A DNA stretch of 64,000 nt from Trifolium pratense. Taxonomy: Eukaryota > Streptophyta > Magnoliopsida > Fabales > Fabaceae. How positions within the stretch are numbered: position 1 is the first letter of the stretch; every line of letters starts with the position of its first letter. Both the position numbers and the translations under genes were made by a program. This document shows, one piece after another, positions 55,382-64,000 of this stretch. The notes beneath the pieces were generated by a model. It did not search any database and had not been told where the DNA came from. It worked only from the letters and a program-made list of their open reading frames with translations. Where the stretch lies: NCBI RefSeq assembly GCF_020283565.1, contig NC_060063.1:50087726-50151725 (forward strand), in the 5' to 3' direction.

Positions 55382-56170
55382 TGTAACGACCCAAAATTTA
55401 GTATTCGTTGTTTAATTATTTTATTACGCGAGGGCGTGATTTATAATTAAATTATTAAGCGGCGAATAATCATTTAGCGAGAACGTAAGTTAATGAGCGA
55501 GAAGTTATGTTGTTTGGGCCTTTGGGCGTGGAATAGGCATTGGGCCTAAGCCAAGTGGGCTTTGATCCATGAGAATAGAGAGAGAGCTATAAGTATCCAA
55601 GTCAACCATGAATAGTCTCGTAAGTTGCAATTCTTGAGAAAGAGCAAGAGGAGGAGCTCATGAGAGAAAGAGAGGAGCTCGTGGGAGAGAAAGAGAAGAG
55701 CAAGCTTGTGGATTCGTCGAGCTAAGGTACGAGAGTTAGATTACATATTCGTGAGTGATTCGAAAGAGGGGAGGATGTCGATTCCTCCATTCCCAAACTC
55801 TTTCCACTCTATTTTCTTGTGGGTTTTGTGGGTGATTTTCTTAATGGAAATTGGATTCTTTTGATCCTAACATGTGTAGTGAACTCATGGTAGATGACGT
55901 AAACAACTTTGGGGAGTTGAAAATGGGAATATGTAGATGTTTGATCAATGATTTGCATGTTTATGCAACTTTGCTTATTTTGCAAGAAATTGGCATGATT
56001 TTGATTGTTTGATGTATTTGGATGTTTAGAAGGGATGATTAATGTTCCTTGATACCATATATGCTTGAATTAGCTGTTTATAAGAATTTATAACATGTCT
56101 AGATGGATTTTTGAGTGGATTCAATGTTAAACCGCCTTAGAAAACTCAAGAACAGATTTTCTTTCTGGTG

Positions 56171-56325
56171 TAGTTCGCTGAGCGAACAGGAGTTCGCTAC
56201 AGCGAATAAGTTCGCTACAAGTTCGCTACCTGTTCGCCATGTACCTGCAACCCTCTGATGTAGTTCGCTACGGGTTCGCTACGGGTTCGCTACGGGTTCG
56301 CTACGGATTCGCTTAGCGAACAGCA
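56171..56325 (+). repeat. TTCGCTA repeat cluster with flanking palindromes, 5' LTR
   Basis: A palindrome GTTCGCTGAGCGAAC opens the cluster, several TTCGCTAC(A/G) units follow, then a run of 11-bp CTACGGGTTCG units, and a near-palindrome ATTCGCTTAGCGAAC closes it. The 3' LTR copy (61208-61370) has one unit more. Confidence 0.85.
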
Positions 56326-57180
56326 CTGTGACAGCAACTTTTTGATAATTGTTTTAAGTGCAATTAGGCACTTGTAACATGGTTTAAGGGTATCCTTACA
56401 TGTTTGTTGATACATGTTGATGTTGTTAATGCTTATTGTTAATCGTTATATGATTCGCACGCGTATGCAATGACTTGTAGTTCAAGTGACTATGTTTATG
56501 TTTTAGCATTAATTTGCAATGTTAAGGAAATGATGTGTGTTTTATGACATAAGTGTAAATGAAACTTTATGTGTATAAAAATGGTTATGCAGATAATTAT
56601 CATGTGAATAATTATGATTTGAGTGATAGGATATTGTGTTATCCTAATGTGTTAGATGTTGGAATTGTGTTTCCGCATTCATAATGAGTAGCTTCGAGCT
56701 AGAAATATCATATTGATGATATGTGCAAACATACATGCATTCATGTATATATATGTTGAATTGGAAACTTGGGTTCCAATAGATTTAAATGGATTTTTGA
56801 GTCCATAAGGAAGCCGAGGATCGGATTTTGATGAATCCATAAGATCTAGAGCTGCTATCCAGCAGGATATAAAACTGTTTAACTTATCCATGAGGGATAT
56901 GAAGGTTTGGTAAGTTCCGAACAATCCGGCAAGATGTAAAACTGTTTAACTTATCCATGAGGGGTAAAAGGCAATTGGTACCACATGCATTAGTCGTGTC
57001 TAGGGATGACATGACATTGGATAATTGGCATTAGATGCATTAGGGTAAAATGCACATGTATTTGATAATTGTTATGTGACAATATCTGAGTGGATTGTAA
57101 TGTGTTTTCCGTATGTGTTAAGCTTTGGTATTTACTAATTGTTTAATACTGTGATTGTTGCCATGTCTTGGTATATGAGC

Positions 57181-57341
57181 AGAGTCCGTCATGACTATAA
57201 AATGGACAAGTGTAGAGTCCGTCATGACTATAAAATGAACAAGTGTAGAGTCCGTCATGACTATAAAATGAACAAGTGTAGAGTCCGTCATGACTATAAA
57301 ATGAACAAGTGTAGAGTCCGTCATGACTATAAAATGAACAC
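57181..57341 (+). repeat. 33-bp minisatellite, five copies, 5' LTR
   Basis: Units start AGAGTCCGTCATGACTATAA at 57181, 57214, 57247, 57280 and 57313, the last incomplete. The 3' LTR has four (62229-62356). Confidence 0.92.
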
Positions 57342-57913
57342 TTTGGTAGTGTCCGAGAAGACGTGAAACTATATGATTGGTGTGTTTGTAAATGAATGAT
57401 TAATTGGTAGTCGTATTTGACGATGTATGTGCGTGAGTTAGAAATGTATGATAGCGTGTGAAGTGTGTATTATACTACTCACACTTATATTTATGTTTAT
57501 GTTTTCTAACTCTCTGCTTTGTGTTAATTGCTGGACCTTTGGGGGTCCAGGTTGACAGGTAATGTGTTAGCCTCGTCCGAGTGCAATGGTGAAGCTCTGC
57601 TCTGATTGAGACACGGGAAAAAGGGGTTTTTATATGTATATGCATGTAGTCCTCTTAGTATACTCTGTTGGTCTTAAGCTTTCATTTGAAAAGTATCCGT
57701 TTGTATAACTAATAACGCATCGTTCGATGCGAGGTTTTGTTTTTAGTTCATTCGAATATTTTACTAGATAAATGTATTAGTATTATCTTTGAATGAAGTT
57801 TGTGATATTCAAACCAGCGCTTTATAAATCAGATTTTCAATTTTTCCGCTGCGTATTTTCGAAAAAGATTTTATAAAGGCAGAGATAATTAAATAACGGG
57901 TTTGGGTGTTACA

Positions 57914-60418
57914 AAGTGGTATCAGAGCAGTTGTCTTCGGACTGTGAGGTTATGTGTCAATCAGAGCCGTTCTGTGCAGTCAGATCGAGTGAGCGTGTGT
58001 GCCAGTTGTGTCTGTCTTTTCTTGTTGTGTGTACTTGATGCGATTGATACTTATCATTGTTATAAGTTATCAAGTCAAGTAGTGGTTGTGTATTTCTATG
58101 CTTAAAATTTTAGAAATTTGTGTGGTTTGAACTTTTGGTTTGTAGATGCTTATTGCTAATTGTTGATGATCCAGCATGATGTAAAACTGCATGTGATGAA
58201 GATTTTGTTGAAAATATAAGATTATTTTCTTTTGAGTAAGTGAAAATGAATTTTTCACTAGAGTGAGAAAGGAGTAGGATGTAAGTAGATCCTAATGTGT
58301 GTTGTTATATGTTTGTTTATAACATGTGGTAGATTGATTTCTAGTACTTAGTGTGGTTCTTTAATTGAACTATGTGAATGTATTCTCATGATGAGAACTT
58401 GTTTTAGAACATGATATGTTTTATACATGTTTGAGTAGATGCTTAGATATCTTACCTTATGTTTACCCTTTTCATACGACATGCATGTGAATGCTGTCGG
58501 TATTAGATTTCTCTTGGGAGGAATAAATTTGGAATCGATAGGACGGTTAGGTGCTTACACCGGATGTTCTAGTGGAAGTGTAAAGGTGGGTTTGAGATAA
58601 GTGGGGGAGAAGATTTTGTCTCTCCAAGATGTTTCGAACGCGAGGAGTAAGGACGAATAGAGATGTTCTTGAAGTGGATTGTTTAAGATTGAGTAGCGTT
58701 GTTCGATGTAGAGTTCTTATTTGGAGAATACTTTGGAGGAAGTATCAGATGATCATTTCGGAGTGAGTCGGAATGAAGTTGTTTAGCCGTAGGGAGAATG
58801 TGACCATTGGGGAACGATGGAGCAGATTGAATGTTAAGTGAAAACCGTTGCTGGGAAACGGAGAAGACGTGTGCGTCAAGGGTAAGAAAACCTAGTGATG
58901 ATCATACGACGAGTATGCGAATGGTGGGTACCTTGAGGGTTAAGTTAAGTGGGAGATTGATGTCAAGGATTGAAGGTGTGGTTAGGGAACTGAAAACCCG
59001 ATTACAATAAGTGGGACTGGTGGTGTTTCTAGCGGAACTCGTAGCAAGAATGTTCCCTTGATTGGTTGTCTTTCACTTGATGGTTCATCCTCAAAGAGGA
59101 GGAAGAGTGATAAAGATGGAAGCTTTGTTGATGAAAGGTTTTCAGAGGAATCTGATGAGAGTTGTGTTGGAATCAACAAGACGGAGATCATGGTTGTTTG
59201 GAAATCAACTTTTGATAGTAGCTGAGATTTAAATACAGAATTACTAGGTGATCAAGAAGAGCCTAGGAAGGATTTATAAAGGTTGAGTATGTTTGAACCG
59301 AGTAGTCATTTCTTGGAAGGATTTGAGAAGCTAAGTGTGAAGTGTTACCTTTGGATGTTTGGGAATAAGAAAGTTAGCCTTTGGAAACGTGTCGAGCACG
59401 AGTATTAGAGAGACGTAAGAAAGTGACTTATGTCAAGTAAGAATTTGCGGAAAGGACTATCTCACACATAAGTGATTGTTGTGTTAGGAAAATGTGTGTT
59501 GAGAATTTGGAAGTGATGCTTGAAGTAAGTATCAGAGATGTTTTGTAGCAATTGGAAATTTTTTTTTTATGTAATGGAAAAAGTCGGTGGAGACTAAGTG
59601 ATGTTGGGAACATCGTATATGTTGGAGTAGTATAGTAATACTATGTGGTAAGGAAATAAAATATTTTGGATATCTTCATCATGGACGATGAAATGATAGT
59701 GAGTCGACGAGTGACTTAAGGTAATATTTTGAGTAAGAATATTTCGACGGGAAATGATATCGGGAAGGTCATGTTAAGGAAGTCAGAAATTGGATAAGAG
59801 ATTATTTGGAAAATAAAACAGTTATGTTGAATGTTCGACGCAATGATTTGGGGAATTGCAAGGAAAAGGAATTTGACGGTTGGAGATAGTATGTTTCGGC
59901 GTAGTTAAGTGATTAAAGAAAAGGTTAAGAACTTATGGAATTTGGAAAGTTGTGAAGTATGCAACGGAAGGGTCTTTCGGAGTATTTCGAGTGGAGTGGT
60001 TTTGTTTTGGAGTAGTGCTGCGAGTACCGTAAGAGGTTAAGTTAAAATTTTAAGTAGTTTGATGAGAATGGTTTATGCCATCATCACGATTGTTGACTAT
60101 CTATCGACAAATCAAGGGATTAGCTGTCCTTGATCTATTGTTGATGAGTAGACGAGATTGTGTCGATTGGGATTGACTGATTTTGTCAAACTTGGTTTGG
60201 TTTGGAGTTTGTATGTTTTGTCGGTACGAATTCGGAAGAAGTGTGATTTTGAATCGGAGTTTGTGTGAGAGACCGTATCGGTTAAGGTATTATGACTAAG
60301 AAAACCCGTTGGTTAGAATGCAAGTTGGGAATTAGAAAGTCGGATGAGGGAGTTTATCCGGAGTTGTGTTTTAGTTGGGTAATTTTCGAGGGCGAAAATC
60401 TTTTAAGGGGGGTAGAGT
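57914..60418 (+). other. Internal region of Tekay-like element, no coding capacity
   Basis: PBS at the left, polypurine tract at the right, about 2.5 kb between them. No ORF longer than about 70 codons and no recognisable gag or pol motif, so it is either a decayed pol or an unrelated filler carried by a non-autonomous element. Confidence 0.75.
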
Positions 60419-62928
60419 TGTAACGACCCAAAATTTAGTATTCGTTGTTTAATTATTTTATTACGCGAGGGCGTGATTTATAATTAAATTATTAAGCGGC
60501 GAATAATCATTTAGCGAGAACGTAAGTTAATGAGCGAGAAGTTATGTTGTTTGGGCCTTTGGGCGTGGAATAGGCATTGGGCCTAAGCCAAGTGGGCTTT
60601 GATCCATGAGAATAGAGAGAGAGCTATAAGTAGCCAAGTCAACCATGAATAGTCTCGTAAGTTGCAATTCTTGAGAAAGAGCAAGAGGAGGAGCTCATGA
60701 GAGAAAGAGAGGAGCTCGTGGGAGAGAAAGAGAAGAGCAAGCTTGTGGATTCGTCGAGCTAAGGTACGAGAGTTAGATTACATATTCGTGAGTGATTCGA
60801 AAGAGGGGAGGATGTCGATTCCTCCATTCCCAAACTCTTTCCACTCTATTTTCTTGTGGGTTTTGTGGGTGATTTTCTTAATGGAAATTGGATTCTTTTG
60901 ATCCTAACATGTGTAGTGAACTCATGGTAGATGACGTAAACAACTTTGGGGAGTTGAAAATGGGAATATGTAGATGTTTGATCAATGATTTGCATGTTTA
61001 TGCAACTTTGCTTATTTTGCAAGAAATTGGCATGATTTTGGTTGTTTGATGTATTTGGATGTTTAGAAGGGATGATTAATGTTCCTTGATACCATATATG
61101 CTTGAATTAGCTGTTTATAAGAATTTATAACATGTCTAGATGGATTTTTGAGTGGATTCAATGTTAAACCGCCTTAGAAAACTCAAGAACAGATTTTCTT
61201 TCTGGTGTAGTTCGCTGAGCGAACAGGAGTTCGCTACAGCGAATAAGTTCGCTACAAGTTCGCTACCTGTTCGCCATGTACCTGCAACCCTCTGATGTAG
61301 TTCGCTACGGGTTCGCTACGGGTTCGCTACGGATTCGCTACGGGTTCGCTACGGATTCGCTTAGCGAACAGCACTGTGACAGCAACTTTTTGATAATTGT
61401 TTTAAGTGCAATTAGGCACTTGTAACATGGTTTAAGGGTATCCTTACATGTTTGTTGATACATGTTGATGTTGTTAATGCTTATTGTTAATCGTTATATG
61501 ATTCGCACGCGTATGCAATGACTTGTAGTTCAAGTGACTATGTTTATGTTTTAGCATTAATTTGCAATGTTAAGGAAATGATGTGTGTTTTATGACATAA
61601 GTGTAAATGAAACTTTATGTGTATAAAAATGGTTATGCAGATAATTATCATGTGAATAATTATGATTTGAGTGATAGGATATTGTGTTATCCTAATGTGT
61701 TAGATGTTGGAATTGTGTTTCCGCATTCATAATGAGTAGCTTCGAGCTAGAAATATCATATTGATGATATGTGCAAACATACATGCATTCATGTATATAT
61801 ATGTTGAATTGGAAACTTGGGTTCCAATAGATTTAAATGGATTTTTGAGTCCATAAGGAAGCCGAGGATCGGATTTTGATGAATCCATAAGATCTAGAGC
61901 TGCTATCCAGCAGGATATAAAACTGTTTAACTTATCCATGAGGGATATGAAGGTTTGGTAAGTTCCGAACAATCCGGCAAGATGTAAAACTGTTTAACTT
62001 ATCCATGAGGGGTAAAAGGCAATTGGTACCACATGCATTAGTCGTGTCTAGGGATGACATGACATTGGATAATTGGCATTAGATGCATTAGGGTAAAATG
62101 CACATGTATTTGATAATTGTTATGTGACAATATCTGAGTGGATTGTAATGTGTTTTCCGTATGTGTTAAGCTTTGGTATTTACTAATTGTTTAATACTGT
62201 GATTGTTGCCATGTCTTGGTATATGAGCAGAGTCCGTCATGACTATAAAATGAACAAGTGTAGAGTCCGTCATGACTATAAAATGAACAAGTGTAGAGTC
62301 CGTCATGACTATAAAATGAACAAGTGTAGAGTCCGTCATGACTATAAAATGAACACTTTGGTAGTGTCCGAGAAGACGTGAAACTATATGATTGGTGTGT
62401 TTGTAAATGAATGATTAATTGGTAGTCGTATTTGACGATGTATGTGCGTGAGTTAGAAATGTATGATAGCGTGTGAAGTGTGTAGTATACTACTCACACT
62501 TATATTTATGTTTATGTTTTCTAACTCTCTGCTTTGTGTTAATTGCTGGACCTTTGGGGGTCCAGGTTGACAGGTAATGTGTTAGCCTCGTCCGAGTGCA
62601 ATGGTGAAGCTCTGCTCTTATTGAGACACGGGAAAAAGGGGTTTTTATATGTATATGCATGTAGTCCTCTTAGTATACTCTGTTGGTCTTAAGCTTTCAT
62701 TTGAAAAGTATCCGTTTGTATAACTAATAACGCATCGTTCGATGCGAGGTTTTGTTTTTAGTTCATTCGAATATTTTACTAGATAAATGTATTAGTATTA
62801 TCTTTGAATGAAGTTTGTGATATTCAAACCAACGCTTTATAAATCAGATTTTCAATTTTTCCGCTGCGTATTTTCGAAAAAGATTTTATAAAGGCAGAGA
62901 TAATTAAATAACGGGTTTGGGTGTTACA
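60419..62928 (+). repeat. 3' LTR of Tekay-like element (2510 bp)
   Basis: 22 bp shorter than the 5' LTR. One 33-bp unit fewer and one 11-bp unit more account for the difference exactly. The repeats lie at 61208-61370 and 62229-62356. Confidence 0.94.
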
Positions 62929-62933
62929 AAACC

Positions 62934-63006
62934 TCCCCTTATCGGGCTGTGCCCCAAATGTCGGGCACGAGGATAATTGGGCCAGCTCTCGGCCCAGTCC
63001 AGAACA
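62934..63006 (-). repeat. Tat 5' LTR, outer part (boundary tentative)
   Basis: Continues the Tat LTR across the AAACC duplication, with CG-rich words (TCGGGC, GGCCCAG) like those in the Tat coding region. A start TGTTCTGGACTGG on the minus strand at 63006 would fit an LTR end, but without the 3' LTR this cannot be confirmed. Confidence 0.4.
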
Positions 63007-63968
63007 TGTTCAATGGAAGCCGTAAGTTCTCTCCTTTTAGCTCTTGTTTATCTTCTTCTTTTTCGTATTTTTGCACAGGTTTATGTTCTCCTCCATCATG
63101 GACAAGTTACAACTGAAAATGAAAGACGTATAAGCATCAACAAGGTTGCTTTGTTTATGACTCAACTCAATCGATGTTTACTTAAAAAAAAAAAACTTGA
63201 ATAAAGAGAAAATAAAATAAACAGTGATGTATCAATGATCCTTATCATATCTTGTGAAGGAATATCGAAGACAACACTTGTGGAGGAGAAAGATGTTTTT
63301 GTGGGGATTGGAAACTGTTGGAACAAAGTTCATATTGGTGTGTGAATTGAAAATAAAATTGAGTCCCTTATCGGATACTAAAACATACTAATGTGTTGTA
63401 GCATACTAGTGTGTATTTTGAGGAAATAAATAAATAAAGTTTATTATGATTTATTTTCCATCAATTTATAACCGTTGAGTTTATGGGACAATAACTCTAA
63501 TTTATAGCTACATAAAATAGAGACCCATACTCTTTTTATATATGCTCAGCCGCTGCTACTCAATTAAAAAGAGATAAAGATAAAAAAAAAAGAAAAAAAA
63601 AAGAAGGGGGTTTTTACGTTTGATAGAAGATGGTCATGCTTCTAAGTTTTATTTTTTCAAGCAAAAGTCAATTGCAAAAGGCTGCTGCACTTGAGCTTCT
63701 CATACTTGGTAATGGTAACCCATCTTATAAATTATTGTATGAGAATGTGGAACATCACAACATGAATGCGGTAAGATATGTTTATTTACTTATATATCTT
63801 TATAATCTTTGCCGGGAGTGAATTCTTGTTCAATTTTCTTCATGAAAATATTTGAATACATGATATACTAGTGTCATGCGTGTTTCATCATGTCTATTTG
63901 ATTAATTCATTTATTACCATGCTGCTGAGATGAATATAGTTAAAATGATTGCTCATGTGATGAATTTT

Positions 63969-63999
<31 letters not shown>

Positions 64000-64000
64000 T
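63007..64000. other. Unassigned right flank; possible LTR start near 63316
   Basis: No gene could be recognised. A TGTTGGAACAAAG at 63316, a GAGTCCCTTATCGG word near 63361 and a TATATATG near 63537 look like the promoter part of a copia LTR, but no end or PBS follows within the window. The ORFs at 62977-63204 and 63630-63821 have splice-like GTAAG sites nearby but no domain I know. The last 30 bp are an AT microsatellite (63971-64000). This is the only part that could be host sequence. Confidence 0.35.

Larger units (their letters stand above)
55382..57913 (+). repeat. 5' LTR of Tekay-like element (2532 bp)
   Basis: Contains an 11-bp repeat cluster (TTCGCTACGGG units) at 56171-56325 and five copies of a 33-bp unit at 57181-57341. 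Small ORFs on both strands across the 33-bp units are a by-product of the repeat length being a multiple of three. Confidence 0.94.
55382..62928 (+). mobile_element. Tekay/Del-type Ty3/gypsy element, non-autonomous (7547 bp)
   Basis: Two 2.5-kb LTRs with TGTAACGACCC...GGGTGTTACA ends, PBS TGGTATCAGAGC at 57917-57928, polypurine tract AAGGGGGGTAGAGT at 60405-60418, and a perfect AAACC duplication (55377-55381 and 62929-62933). The LTR ends, the PBS and the motif GGGCGAAAATC before the polypurine tract are typical of Tekay/Del chromoviruses (family knowledge). The internal 2.5 kb has no ORF with a recognisable domain. About five substitutions separate the LTRs by eye. Confidence 0.93.
36724..63006 (-). 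mobile_element. Tat-clade Ty3/gypsy retrotransposon, interrupted several times
   Basis: On the minus strand from the right: 5' LTR (62934-63006 plus 54999-55381), PBS, gag, protease, RT, RNase H, integrase, then a gene in the opposite direction. Its 3' LTR is not in the window, probably pushed beyond the left edge by the Angela array inserted at 36723. RT before integrase marks Ty3/gypsy. The dual RNase H layout, PBS TGGCGCCGTCTGTGGGAA and antisense gene after pol are traits of the Tat group (family knowledge). The right LTR boundary is a guess. Confidence 0.85.

Noticed and set aside
57181..57341. CRISPR-like direct repeats
   Set aside because: The 33-bp units are contiguous without spacers and lie in a plant LTR.
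57118..57366. ORFs on both strands coding for a tandem 11-residue peptide
   Set aside because: They follow from a 33-bp minisatellite whose length is a multiple of three. Copy number differs between the two LTRs and no gene signals surround them.
62977..63204. Small membrane protein gene at the right edge
   Set aside because: The Leu-rich run comes from T-rich sequence, the start lies in probable Tat LTR, and the end is in a poly-A tract. No family is recognised.

Overview
The window is plant nuclear DNA made almost entirely of nested LTR retrotransposons. No host gene could be supported. The lineage mix (Angela-type Ty1/copia, a Sirevirus/SIRE-Maximus Ty1/copia with an envelope-like third gene, a Tat-clade Ty3/gypsy, and a Tekay/Del-type chromoviral element) and the AT-rich spacers suggest a eudicot, most likely a large-genome legume such as the Fabeae or Trifolieae. 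The species cannot be fixed from the sequence alone.

Layout. (1) 1-3091 is the 3' part of an Angela-type copia on the + strand, with the end of pol and a 1305-bp LTR. (2) 3092-3175 is a scrap of antisense Angela leader, the target of the next insertion. (3) 3176-16879 is a Sirevirus on the + strand: LTR, frameshifted gag, gag-pol linker, broken pol, envelope-like gene, a small antisense gene, four polypurine tracts, a second LTR, then a second but intact gag that is cut off at a microhomology junction. (4) 16880-36723 is a minus-strand tandem array of a severely deleted Angela derivative: four LTRs of about 1299 bp alternate with about 1.75 kb of leader plus the first 96 codons of gag. A full-length Angela copy (18280-26474, + strand, TSD GCCAG, LTRs with no difference seen) sits inside the leftmost array LTR. 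(5) 36724 to about 63006 is one Tat-clade Ty3/gypsy element on the minus strand, with its 5' LTR on the right and its 3' LTR not visible. It carries a decayed gag-PR-RT-RH-INT and an intron-containing gene in the opposite (+) direction at 36724-40243. It is interrupted by a 224-bp solo LTR (39418-39641, TSD CAGCT), a decayed Angela-like copia (46449-54497, TSD GCTTG/GCCTG) and a Tekay-like non-autonomous element (55382-62928, TSD AAACC). The Angela array probably sits in the same Tat element. (6) 63007-64000 is unassigned and may hold the start of another LTR.

No complete autonomous element is visible. Every pol seen has at least one lesion: tandem TAG codons in the left Angela, an 11-nt deletion in the full-length Angela, a stop in RT of the Sirevirus, and four nonsense codons in Tat. 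Yet three of the elements have LTR pairs that are identical or nearly so, so recent insertion and loss of coding capacity coexist. That suggests mobilisation in trans.

Most worth following up: the compact antisense transcription unit in the Sirevirus (TATA, ATG, 102-codon acidic ORF, AATAAA), the spliced antisense gene of the Tat element with a hairpin array in its first intron, and the tandem array of PPT-less LTR-leader-gag units.
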